A DNA stretch of 5,522 bases from Pseudomonadota bacterium (GCA_023390485.1 JAEWCT010000222.1:1-5522); one strand, 5' to 3'; positions 1 to 5,522 are shown, counted from the stretch's first letter. Program-made: numbers and translations. The notes: generated from the sequence alone by a model not told the origin.

Positions 1-204
1 GGCATGGGCCGAATGAGCCACGAAGGCTTCGGCTTCCGTAACGGCGGTCATATGGGCAGAGATTTCGATCGCTTCCATCACAGGCGTTTCGTGGCTGTCC
101 CGTTCTTCTTCGGCGACGGTTATTACGACGATTATTACTACGGCGACGATTACACCTGCTTCTGGCGCTACGGCCGGCGCATCTGCCGTTACATTGGCTA
201 CTAG
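1..204 (+). CDS. C-terminal part of a small Gly/His/Arg/Tyr-rich protein, function unknown
   Basis: An open frame enters from the left edge and ends at TAG (202-204). No Shine-Dalgarno is seen before the in-frame ATGs at 4 and 13, so the real start is probably upstream and this is a 3' fragment. The visible part has a Gly/His/Arg/Met-rich stretch (about residues 1-28 of the frame), a hydrophobic FVAVPFFFGDG segment, an Asp/Tyr cluster (YYDDYYYGDDY) and a basic tail with two cysteines (TCFWRYGRRICRYIGY). Small proteins with a signal peptide, a Gly/His/Arg-rich middle, a Tyr-rich patch and a Cys/Trp tail are common hypothetical secreted proteins in rhizobial alphaproteobacteria; that resemblance is from memory. 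Any signal peptide would lie outside the window. Function is unknown. A strong hairpin terminator starts 11 bases after the stop, which supports this as a real, expressed gene end. Confidence 0.6.
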   Translation, partial: GMGRMSHEGFGFRNGGHMGRDFDRFHHRRFVAVPFFFGDGYYDDYYYGDDYTCFWRYGRRICRYIGY

Positions 205-214
205 GATTGATGAA

Positions 215-240
215 AAAAGCCCCGGTTGTCCGGGGCTTTT
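215..240. terminator. Bidirectional intrinsic terminator
   Basis: Seven perfect G:C pairs (GCCCCGG 219-225 with CCGGGGC 230-236) close a TTGT loop (226-229). The stem is extended by four A:T pairs (215-218 with 237-240). The plus-strand copy ends in TTTTGTTTG. The minus-strand copy ends in six Ts, from A213-218. It can therefore stop transcription of the small gene ending at 204 and also catch minus-strand transcripts from the sensor kinase ending at 479. A shared terminator fits the convergent arrangement. Confidence 0.9.
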
Positions 241-268
241 GTTTGCCTGATGACTGCAGAAAACAGAG

Positions 269-292
269 AGCCCTGCCATCTCTGGCAGGGCT
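269..292 (-). terminator. Second perfect hairpin, possible minus-strand terminator
   Basis: A perfect 10-bp stem (AGCCCTGCCA 269-278 with TGGCAGGGCT 283-292) closes a TCTC loop. There is no T-run after it on the plus strand. On the minus strand it is followed by CTCTGTTTTCTG, a weak T-rich tail, so the better reading is a terminator or 3'-end stabilising hairpin for the histidine-kinase mRNA, about 190 bases past its stop codon. A structured RNA element is the alternative. Confidence 0.5.
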
Positions 293-431
293 GACAGGAA
301 CACGTCACCCTCACGCCTGGCGGTATCGGCTCCCGCTGTGCCGACCGTTCAAGCAGCGACGCTCTTCCCGCTGAAGGACGCAGCCAATACAGAAATTCGA
401 CGTCACAAACAATTCACAATCCGACGCAGTA

Positions 432-447
432 TGTAACAGTTGTGACA
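432..447. promoter_or_regulatory. Imperfect palindrome TGT-N-ACA repeated, possible protein-binding site
   Basis: TGTAACAGTTGTGACA is two TGT-N-ACA units separated by GT, and 12 of its 16 positions match its own reverse complement. Its right end (TTGTGAC, 440-446) is also the inverse of GTCACAA at 402-408. It lies between two convergent gene ends, where no promoter is expected, so a regulatory role is uncertain. The rest of 205-478 shows no credible gene. Confidence 0.2.
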
Positions 448-478
448 TGACGGCCACCCTGGGAATGCGGATGGGGGA

Positions 479-2296
479 TCAGAACGGCTTTCGTCCAGCC
501 ATCATGGCAGCGGGAAGACGAGCGCGCGCGCTTGCGGTTGCGCCGTCGCTCGCGGCTTCGATCGTGCGCAGCAACTCATCGATTTCGAAGGGCTTGCCGA
601 TGTGCGCTGTCATGCCGGCCGCATAACAGCTTGCGATTTCATTGGGAAGAACGTTCGCCGTCATGGCGATGATGGGAACTTGGCCCTGGCTTGGCGGCAA
701 GGTCCGGATTTCCTTCGTTGCCGCGAGGCCGTTCATCCCCGGCATCTGCATGTCCATGAGAATGACATCGAAAGTCTCGGACTTCGCGAGCGAGATGGCC
801 TCCGCGCCGCTTGCGGCCGTCACCGCGCGATGACCGGCGCGGCGCAACACGGTCGAGGTGAGGCGCCTGTTGGGTTCCATGTCGTCGACCACGAGAATAT
901 TAAGGCCGCCGGGGCTGGCCGGTCTCGCTTCCACGGAACGATCGATCGCAGGCAGCGCGCGGCTGACGATGAGAGGCAGTTCGAACCAAAACGCCGACCC
1001 CACGCCGAGTTCGCTTTGCACGCCGATTTCGCCGTCCATTGCAACAACGATACTTTTGCTGATGGCAAGTCCGAGGCCCGATCCCGTGAAGCGCCGCTCG
1101 TAGCTTCCGTCGAGCTGGCTGAACCTGTTGAACAGTTCCGGTATCGACTTTTGCGGTATGCCGGGCCCCGTATCCTTGACGATGAACCGGACGGCGACGA
1201 TGTCATCGGACCGCCTCAGCCATTTGGCTTCGACATCTACGCGCCCTTCTGACGTGAATTTCACCGCGTTGCCGACGAGATTGACGAGGACCTGCCGGAC
1301 TCGTTGCGCGTCAGCCTCGACGCTCACCTCGTCCAGCGCGCCATCGATCTCGGCGCTTAGAACGAGACCTTTCGCCCGCGCCTCCACTTGCATCAGTGAC
1401 AGGCAACTCTCGATCATCGGCCTGAGCAGCGTCGGCGCCAGCAACAGCTTCAGGCGGCCAGCTTCGATGGCGGAAAAGTCGAGAATGTCGTTCACGGTAT
1501 TTAAGAGCGAACGTCCCGCGTCCCGCACGATTTCTAGGTCGCGCGCGTCTTCCGCATTCAAGCTGCGCCGCGCCAGCACGAGGCTCGTATAGCCGATCAC
1601 GCTGTTGAGGGGCGTTCTGATCTCATGGCTCATCGTTGCGAAGAATTCCGACTTCGCCGAGTTTGCGCGCTGTGCCGCTTCATTCGCAGCCTTCGCGTCC
1701 TCGATCGAGAACTTGAGCCGTTGCAGAACTTTCAAACGCTCCATGAACATGCTGGCGTTCGTCATGACGAGGACGATGAGGAAAACCAGGAAGCTGATGG
1801 CGAGCGCACCAAGAACCACATTCTCTCGGCCGCCGAGAACCATCAGTTTGATGATGAGCGGGCCGAGGATCGTGCCCGCATAGGTCAGCGCCGCCGCCGG
1901 TATCGGCGCAAGCAGGATGCTGCCGCTCGCCGCCATGCCGACCACGAATGCCATCAGGATCGCTTCGCTCGTCCCGCTGAATGTGCCCGCCCAAATGATC
2001 GCCAAAGACGACCAGGGGAGCGCCAGAAGCACGGCGAAAATGAGCGCGTTGCGCGCGCTCCGCAGTTCGTCGGGGTTCTGATCGCGAGTGGTCGGCGTAC
2101 GATGAAACGATCGCACGGCGACGAGTCCGCATGCCGTCAGCGACAAGAGCGCCCAGAGAAGAAGATATCGAACCGGTATGGTGTTCCAGAAGGCAGCGGT
2201 CGCGAGCGCGACATTCACTCCGTACCCAGCCATCGCATAAGGGGTGACACGCGCGACGGCGGACAACTGATCGCGATGCAGGCGAAACTTAGTCAT
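479..2296 (-). CDS. Membrane-bound hybrid sensor histidine kinase with C-terminal receiver domain
   Basis: The 605-residue product has about six hydrophobic segments (residues ~20-38, 43-61, 84-102, 113-133, 136-154, 160-183) joined by short loops. It has no sizeable periplasmic domain, so sensing is probably within or at the membrane. A short linker/coiled coil (~185-215) leads to the HisKA domain with the H-box [13 protein letters not shown] (phosphorylated His224). The ATPase domain has an N-box ([10 protein letters not shown], Asn339/Asn343), G1 (DTGPGI, 375-380), an F-box (LFNRF, ~388-392) and G2 ([13 protein letters not shown], 405-417). The receiver (~466-582) has the acidic pair Asp471/Asp472, phospho-acceptor Asp515 (LMDMQMPG), Thr546 and Lys568 (GKPF). 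All catalytic residues are present, so it should autophosphorylate and pass phosphate His224 to Asp515, then to an Hpt. The start at 2296 is preferred: it has a GGGGGA ribosome site and overlaps the Hpt stop by 8 bases. An in-frame ATG at 2380 would add 28 residues lying wholly inside the Hpt gene. Confidence 0.93.
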   Translation of the reverse strand: MTKFRLHRDQLSAVARVTPYAMAGYGVNVALATAAFWNTIPVRYLLLWALLSLTACGLVAVRSFHRTPTTRDQNPDELRSARNALIFAVLLALPWSSLAIIWAGTFSGTSEAILMAFVVGMAASGSILLAPIPAAALTYAGTILGPLIIKLMVLGGRENVVLGALAISFLVFLIVLVMTNASMFMERLKVLQRLKFSIEDAKAANEAAQRANSAKSEFFATMSHEIRTPLNSVIGYTSLVLARRSLNAEDARDLEIVRDAGRSLLNTVNDILDFSAIEAGRLKLLLAPTLLRPMIESCLSLMQVEARAKGLVLSAEIDGALDEVSVEADAQRVRQVLVNLVGNAVKFTSEGRVDVEAKWLRRSDDIVAVRFIVKDTGPGIPQKSIPELFNRFSQLDGSYERRFTGSGLGLAISKSIVVAMDGEIGVQSELGVGSAFWFELPLIVSRALPAIDRSVEARPASPGGLNILVVDDMEPNRRLTSTVLRRAGHRAVTAASGAEAISLAKSETFDVILMDMQMPGMNGLAATKEIRTLPPSQGQVPIIAMTANVLPNEIASCYAAGMTAHIGKPFEIDELLRTIEAASDGATASARARLPAAMMAGRKPF

Positions 2297-2310
2297 CACC
2301 GGCGTCCCCC
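2289..2310 (-). promoter_or_regulatory. Stop/start overlap and ribosome site coupling Hpt to the kinase
   Basis: On the minus strand the bases ATGACTAA (2296-2289) hold the kinase ATG and, in another frame, the TAA of the Hpt gene. GGGGGA (2310-2305) sits 8 bases before the ATG, inside the last Hpt codons. Ribosomes finishing Hpt can restart on the kinase, which would tie the amounts of the two relay partners together. This arrangement decides the kinase start. Confidence 0.8.
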
Positions 2311-2675
2311 ATGAAGGCGTCCAGCGCGGCAATGGCGCGTCCGCCCGCGCTTCGCAGGTCCATTTGAGCCGAAACGACATCGGCGCGCGCGTGACGGCGT
2401 GCGTATTCCCGCAATCTCTCGGCTGCCGACATCAGCTCGTACATTCCGAGCGTCCCGGAGAAATTGATAAGATCGTGGCAGATGGCTTCGATCTGCGAAG
2501 GCGAAAGCTCGAGCGACTCAAGATTAACGAGCCGCTGGCGAATTCCCGTCTCGAATTCGCCGATAATGCTCCGAAAGCCCGCCATGTCCAAATAGCCGCG
2601 CATTCGCAGCAACTTGTTGGCATCCAGGACTGGGCCCTCGTCGGTAATCACGGCCTCGGACATCGGAGACTTCAT
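2289..2675 (-). CDS. Free-standing histidine phosphotransfer (Hpt) domain protein
   Basis: This soluble 128-residue protein is about the size of a single Hpt four-helix bundle. Residues ~17-57 (DANKLLRMRGYLD...FETGIRQRL) fit the first helices. The phosphorylation motif is ICHDLINFSGTLGM (65-78), followed by YELMSAAERLREYAR (79-93), matching the Hpt pattern H-x-L-K-G-S-x-x-x-L-G...L...A..LE with His67 as the likely acceptor. The usual Lys-Gly-Ser after H-x-L is Ile70-Asn71-Phe72 here, which is atypical. In a relay it would take phosphate from a receiver Asp, most simply Asp515 of the hybrid kinase whose gene overlaps its stop, and give it to a response regulator not in this window. The start is uncertain: ATG at 2675 has no clear Shine-Dalgarno (TTTTCCCTC precedes it), and ATG at 2663 (residue 5) has only a weak GAAG. 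Confidence in the Hpt family is high; in the phosphotransfer partner, moderate. Confidence 0.82.
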   Translation of the reverse strand: MKSPMSEAVITDEGPVLDANKLLRMRGYLDMAGFRSIIGEFETGIRQRLVNLESLELSPSQIEAICHDLINFSGTLGMYELMSAAERLREYARRHARADVVSAQMDLRSAGGRAIAALDAFMGDAGDD

Positions 2676-2691
2676 GAGGGAAAATTATTGT

Positions 2692-2805
2692 CTAACGATA
2701 AGGCCGGGCGCGCTTATTCGGCCCCCCCGAGATATCATCCCCACAATGCTTTACTCTGAGCTTAACTGAGCCGTACGGCCTCCCGATTGAAAGGACGATG
2801 TTCAT
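2692..2805 (-). CDS. Candidate 37-codon leader ORF upstream of the Hpt gene
   Basis: On the minus strand GGGAGG (2818-2813) lies 7 bases before an ATG (2805), a near-ideal ribosome site. The frame encodes 37 residues, beginning MNIVLSIGRPYGSVKL and ending KRARPYR (pI clearly basic, one Cys), and stops with TAG at 2692-2694. The stop lies 16 bases before the Hpt ATG at 2675, which itself lacks a good ribosome site. An in-frame ATG at 2820 would add five residues but would contain the ribosome site. No family is recognised. It could be a small protein, a leader that couples translation into Hpt, or a chance ORF; its frame also spans the repeat/palindrome cluster, so the DNA may be regulatory instead. 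Confidence 0.25.
   Translation of the reverse strand: MNIVLSIGRPYGSVKLRVKHCGDDISGGPNKRARPYR
2756..2779. repeat. Tandem CTGAGC repeats next to a 10-bp palindrome, possible operator
   Basis: CTGAGC occurs at 2756-2761 and 2766-2771, separated by TTAA, so the copies are 10 bp (one helical turn) apart. The second copy abuts and overlaps the perfect palindrome GCCGTACGGC (2770-2779). Direct repeats spaced by one turn are a usual layout for response-regulator binding, but no specific regulator is recognised. The element is 81 bases upstream of the Hpt start and 209 bases upstream of the plus-strand gene. Confidence 0.25.
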
Positions 2806-2973
2806 TTGCGAACCTCCCATTCCACGCCGGATCTAACGTCTGGGTTATAAAAGTTAACGAATGCATTCCGGCACGCCGGGCAGGGCCACGGATTTCTGAC
2901 GGGTGTTAGGTTCGATCGGAGAACTCCAGCCTTTCTATTGCCCTCGTTGAGTTTCTGACTGTCCTTGGGGAGT

Positions 2974-2979
2974 GAAGGG
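2974..2979 (+). promoter_or_regulatory. Ribosome binding site of the secreted-protein gene
   Basis: GAAGGG ends 8 bases before the ATG at 2988, and a second purine run GGGGAG (2967-2972) precedes it. This favours the ATG, which begins a good signal peptide, over the overlapping GTG at 2972, which is in a different frame. Confidence 0.6.
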
Positions 2980-2987
2980 CGTCAGTT

Positions 2988-3611
2988 ATGAAATTTGTTG
3001 CGTCAGTTGTTGTACCGGTTTTGGCATTAATCGCCGCACATGTGCCGCCGGCCCTCGCAGACTCCGCCGCCTCTGCAGCGTCAGACCCGCAATCTGCCGG
3101 TACGCCGCCGTTGCCGGCCTTTGTCCCGCTTTCGGGACAGGAAAAATATGCTTCCGCATTACAGGCCAAAAGCGGGCAGGCAGCCGCTGCGCGCCGGGAG
3201 GCGGAGAAGGTCAGTGCCCTTTTTGCCGGCATGACGACAGGCTCGATTTCGAAGAGTGACGGCGAAGCGGCGGTCGAAGCCGATCCGAAAAAGCTGGGCG
3301 CAAAATCCGATGCGCCATCCGGACGCTCGATCATGCTCGCGTCGAACCAATCGGCCGAGGCAACGCTCGATAAAAACGGAGCGTCGCCGAAGGACGCACC
3401 GTCGCCGGCCGGTCAGGTGAAAGGCAGCGGCAAACCTCATCGCATTCCGCAAAAGGCCATCGCCCGCGAGACGCATGGATCTGGGATTGCTGAAGCCCGC
3501 GAGGCTCATGGATCGCGGATTGCCGAAAGCGAACCGGCGAACCTCGCAACCATCAGCCACAAGGTCAGCGTCTTCGACCTGCTGACGAATCCGGCACTGT
3601 GGTGGCGCTAA
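2988..3611 (+). CDS. Secreted low-complexity protein of unknown function
   Basis: The 207-residue product begins with a classical Sec signal peptide: Lys2, a hydrophobic core at about 4-18 (VASVVVPVLALIAAH), and a signal-peptidase I site after Ala24 (PALA then DS). The mature part (~183 residues) is rich in Ala, Ser, Lys, Gly and Pro, has no cysteine and shows no recognisable fold. A short possibly helical segment (~50-80, QEKYASAL...REAEKVSALF) is followed by a probably disordered middle (~85-155), two tandem 11-residue repeats (159-169 and 170-180, consensus ARExHGSxIAE), and a hydrophobic C-terminal end (VFDLLTNPALWWR) that may be a short binding motif. It is therefore probably periplasmic or exported. 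It is monocistronic, divergent from the phosphorelay operon and convergent with the RND gene. The signal peptide and ribosome site support a real gene; I do not recognise a family. Confidence 0.75.
   Translation: MKFVASVVVPVLALIAAHVPPALADSAASAASDPQSAGTPPLPAFVPLSGQEKYASALQAKSGQAAAARREAEKVSALFAGMTTGSISKSDGEAAVEADPKKLGAKSDAPSGRSIMLASNQSAEATLDKNGASPKDAPSPAGQVKGSGKPHRIPQKAIARETHGSGIAEAREAHGSRIAESEPANLATISHKVSVFDLLTNPALWWR
3462..3527 (+). repeat. Tandem duplication of a 33-bp unit within the secreted-protein gene
   Basis: Two adjacent 33-base units (3462-3494 and 3495-3527) agree at 28 of 33 positions and keep the reading frame. They encode ARETHGSGIAE and AREAHGSRIAE. Three of the five differences fall in codons that change residue and one is silent, which looks like an older in-frame duplication that has since diverged under mild constraint. 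Copy number may vary between strains. Confidence 0.85.
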
Positions 3612-3650
3612 GCGAACGAAAAGGTGCCTATTCGCTTCGCGGCGGCGCCA
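3603..3650. terminator. Hairpin spanning both convergent stop codons, weak terminator candidate
   Basis: AAGCGAA (3610-3616) pairs with TTCGCTT (3631-3637) around a 14-base loop, and after an asymmetric bulge TGGCGC (3603-3608) can pair with GCGCCA (3645-3650). The structure covers the TAA of the secreted-protein gene (3609-3611) and the TAG of the RND gene (3628-3630). There is no good T-run on either strand, so it is at best a weak terminator or 3'-end structure. No other terminator is seen in the 16-base gap. Confidence 0.35.
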
Positions 3651-5522
3651 TCACGGGAACCGGTTGCTTCTTGCGTGATTGGCGCCATTCTTCGAAGCGC
3701 TGGATAATGACGTAGAGCGACGGAACGAAAAGCACCGCCAGGCACGTCGAGGCGAGCATGCCGCTGAAAACGGTGATGCCGATGGATTTCCGCGCCGAGG
3801 CGCCGGCTCCCGTGGCAAACACAAGCGGGGCGACGCCGAGAATGAACGCAAACGACGTCATCAGGATCGGCCGGAACCTGGCCCGCGCGGCTTCACGCGC
3901 GGATTCAAGTATCGGCCTGCCTTCGGCTCTGAGCTCGCGCGCGACCTCCACGATCAGAATGGCGTTCTTTGCCGAGAGAGCGATCAGAAGAACAAGGCCG
4001 ATCTGGACGTAAAGGTTGTTGTCGACGCCGACCGCCAGCAACACCAGTACCGGCCCGATGAGGGATAACGGCACAGCCAGCAAAACCGACATCGGCGCGT
4101 ACCAGCTCTCGTACTGACCGGCGAGCACCAGATAGACGAGAAGCATAGCGAGCGCGAATACGTAGTAGATTTGGCCGCCGACGATCTTCTCTTGATACGA
4201 TAGCGCCGTCCAGGAATAGCCGACCCCGGACGGCAACTCGTGCGCGGCGATCTCCTCCATCAGCCGGATGGCCTGCCCGGATGAAAAGCCCTTGGCCGGC
4301 ACGCCGACGATCGTGGCGGCGGGGTAGAGATTGTAAAGGCTGATGAGGGACGCGCCGATGGTCGGCGTGATCGTGAGAACGGTGCCGAGCGGGATCATGT
4401 CGCCGTTCTGATTGCGGACCCTGAGACCGAGGATGTCATCTGGTGTCATCCGGAAGGACGCATCGCCCTGCACGTAGATCTGGAAGACGCGCCCGAACTT
4501 GTTGAACTGGTCGACGTAGCTCGAGCCCAAATAGCTCGCGAGCGTCGAAAACACCTGATCGGTCGTCAGCAGAAGCGTCTGCACTTTCTCACGGTCGATC
4601 GTCACCTTATATTGCGGAGCGGTGGCGCGGAACGTGGTCGAAGCGCGTTGAATGCCCGACTGCGTGCTCGCGGCGCGCACCATGGCGTTGACCGAGCTTT
4701 CGAGCTTGGCGAGATCGAAACTACTGTCGCGAAGCTCGACCACCATCGTGAAGCCGCCGGCATTGCCGATGCCCTGGATTGGCGGTGGCGGCACGACGAG
4801 TACACGGCCGTCGGCAATCGTCGAAAGCTTCTCGTTGAGAGTTTTATAAAGCGACGCCAGATCCTGGCCCGGACCGCGCGCGCTCCAATCCTTCAACATG
4901 ATGTAGGAAACGCCAGCGTTTGCAAGCGAAGCGCTGTTGTCGAGTGCCGACTGGCCGGCGATGGTGATGACGCGTTCTACGCCCGGCACCGCATTCGCGA
5001 TCTGCTCGACCTGTTCGAGCGCTTTCTGCGTCCGGCCCAATGACGCGCCTTCCGGAAGCTGCACGGCCGCGATCAGATATCCCTGGTCCTCGATGGGCAG
5101 AAAGCCAGTCGGAACGCGCGTCATTCCATAGATGGATCCGCCGATGATACCGAGCGTGATGATCGCCATCAGGCCGCTATGGTGAACCATCCGGTCGATC
5201 AGCCCCGCGTAGCGGTCCTCAAGGTGCTGATAAAGAGCGTTGAACCCCCGATAGAAGACATTCCGGTTCTCCGGCGGCACGGGACGGCGAAGCCAAAGCG
5301 CGCATTGCGTGGGCTTCAGCGTCGCCGCGTTGATGGCGCTGATCAAAGCCGTCGCAGCGATGACGAGTGCGAACTGCGCGTACATTTGCCCTGTCAGGCC
5401 GGGCAGGAAGGAAGCGGGCAGAAACACCGCCATCAGAACCAGCGTGATGCCGATGATCGGACCCATCAGCACGTTCATGGCGGCAATCGCGGCGTCGTGG
5501 CCGGACATACCGCGTTCGATAT
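3628..5522 (-). CDS. RND (HAE1/AcrB-type) multidrug efflux permease, C-terminal ~60%
   Basis: The frame is open through the right edge (IERG precedes the ATG at 5508), so that ATG is internal; about 630 residues are visible, matching roughly AcrB 415 to its end. Such permeases form inner-membrane trimers driven by protons and expel drugs through a fusion protein and an outer-membrane channel. Numbering from the 5508 Met: TM5/TM6 (~16-63), TM7 (~112-130), the second large periplasmic loop (~131-445), then TM8-TM12 (~447-603). The proton-relay residues seen are Lys514 (LSAKNAILIVE; AcrB Lys940), Arg544 (AcrB Arg971) and Thr551 (RPILMTS; AcrB Thr978). The TM4 Asp pair lies just beyond the edge. 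Other family signatures are GFLPIEDQG (135-143), MLKDW (204-208), GNAGGF (248-253), RMTPDDI (353-359), GVGYSWTALSYQE (428-440) and STGAG-like ATGAGA (565-570). The protein stops soon after TM12 with a basic, Pro-rich tail. Substrates cannot be told from this part. Partner genes are not visible. Confidence 0.95.
   Translation of the reverse strand, partial: IERGMSGHDAAIAAMNVLMGPIIGITLVLMAVFLPASFLPGLTGQMYAQFALVIAATALISAINAATLKPTQCALWLRRPVPPENRNVFYRGFNALYQHLEDRYAGLIDRMVHHSGLMAIITLGIIGGSIYGMTRVPTGFLPIEDQGYLIAAVQLPEGASLGRTQKALEQVEQIANAVPGVERVITIAGQSALDNSASLANAGVSYIMLKDWSARGPGQDLASLYKTLNEKLSTIADGRVLVVPPPPIQGIGNAGGFTMVVELRDSSFDLAKLESSVNAMVRAASTQSGIQRASTTFRATAPQYKVTIDREKVQTLLLTTDQVFSTLASYLGSSYVDQFNKFGRVFQIYVQGDASFRMTPDDILGLRVRNQNGDMIPLGTVLTITPTIGASLISLYNLYPAATIVGVPAKGFSSGQAIRLMEEIAAHELPSGVGYSWTALSYQEKIVGGQIYYVFALAMLLVYLVLAGQYESWYAPMSVLLAVPLSLIGPVLVLLAVGVDNNLYVQIGLVLLIALSAKNAILIVEVARELRAEGRPILESAREAARARFRPILMTSFAFILGVAPLVFATGAGASARKSIGITVFSGMLASTCLAVLFVPSLYVIIQRFEEWRQSRKKQPVPVMAPPRSE

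Larger units (their letters stand above)
2676..2987. promoter_or_regulatory. Divergent intergenic region upstream of the Hpt/kinase operon and the secreted-protein gene
   Basis: These 312 bases separate two divergent genes and must hold promoters for both, but no -35/-10 pair near consensus can be named with confidence. AT-rich candidates are TATAAA at 2846-2851 followed by GTTAAC (2853-2858) on the plus strand, and AATAATTTT just before the Hpt start on the minus strand. Other visible structure: a 7-C run (2722-2728), a palindrome GCCGTACGGC (2770-2779), a palindrome GAATGCATTC (2859-2868) followed by a small CCGGC/GCCGG hairpin (2868-2879), paired CTGAGC repeats (2756-2771), and a candidate minus-strand small ORF (2805-2692). 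I saw no CtrA-type TTAA-N7-TTAA site and no EcfG-type GGAAC/CGTT pair. Confidence 0.5.

Noticed and set aside
311..448. Minus-strand 45-codon frame (starting MSQLLHTASD) in the left intergenic region, with four cysteines
   Set aside because: Only a weak AGGG about 10 bases upstream, no recognisable features and no operon logic; likely chance.
602..1252. Long plus-strand frames opposite the kinase gene (also 1128-1592, 1605-1883, 1625-2314)
   Set aside because: Antisense frames expected in GC-rich coding DNA; the translations are Arg/His/Ser-rich and unstructured while the minus strand encodes a complete kinase with all motifs.
2297..2380. N-terminal extension of the kinase frame from the ATG at 2380
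   Set aside because: It lies inside the Hpt gene in another frame, has no good ribosome site and no conserved features; the start at 2296 is better supported.
2798..2836. Plus-strand 12-codon ORF starting MFICEPP
   Set aside because: The AAGGA before it is only 2 bases from the ATG and the peptide is too short to judge.
2762..2858. TTAA elements (2762-2765, 2854-2857) as CtrA sites
   Set aside because: Neither has a second TTAA at the required 7-base spacing.
2906..3334. Minus-strand 142-residue frame, and 3159-3560, opposite the secreted-protein gene
   Set aside because: The plus-strand frame has a ribosome site, signal peptide and in-frame repeats; the antisense frames have none of these.
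3679..5131. Plus-strand frames opposite the RND permease
   Set aside because: Shadows of a clearly homologous transporter gene; translations are charged and low-complexity.
1..5522. Mobile elements, tRNA, CRISPR array or defence genes
   Set aside because: No terminal inverted repeats, transposase motifs, clover-leaf sequence or regularly spaced repeats were seen.

Overview
The window looks like chromosomal DNA from a GC-rich alphaproteobacterium, probably of the Hyphomicrobiales (rhizobial/hyphomicrobial) group. This rests on base composition and gene style: a short Gly/His/Arg/Tyr-rich small protein of a type common in that group, a hybrid histidine kinase paired with a free-standing Hpt protein, and an HAE1-type RND pump. 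No RNA gene, insertion sequence, phage gene or CRISPR array is visible, and genus cannot be read from these genes.

Layout. Positions 1-204 (+) hold the 3' end of a small Gly/Tyr-rich protein, closed by a strong hairpin terminator (215-240) that has T-tracts on both strands. A 274-base non-coding stretch follows; it carries a second perfect hairpin and an imperfect palindrome. Next is a two-gene operon on the minus strand. An Hpt phosphotransfer protein (2675-2289) comes first and is translationally coupled, through an 8-base stop/start overlap, to a six-helix membrane hybrid sensor kinase with a C-terminal receiver domain (2296-479). The divergent intergenic region (2676-2987) contains a candidate 37-codon leader ORF with a strong Shine-Dalgarno and a compact cluster of direct repeats plus a palindrome. 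To its right on the plus strand is a secreted, cysteine-free, low-complexity protein of unknown function (2988-3611) with a 33-bp tandem duplication. It converges, with only 16 bases between stop codons, on an RND multidrug-efflux permease (minus strand, 3628 to the right edge) whose N-terminal ~40% lies outside the window.

How the genes fit together. Kinase and Hpt carry three of the four steps of a His-Asp-His-Asp phosphorelay: kinase His224, receiver Asp515, Hpt His67. The terminal response regulator is not in the window, so the output is unknown. The RND permease would work with a membrane-fusion protein and an outer-membrane channel, presumably encoded further right. Nothing in the sequence links the phosphorelay to the pump beyond proximity.

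I found no clearly new system. The points most worth checking are the candidate leader ORF and repeat cluster upstream of the phosphorelay operon, the atypical Hpt motif, and the apparent loss of aromatic residues in the pump's switch-loop region.
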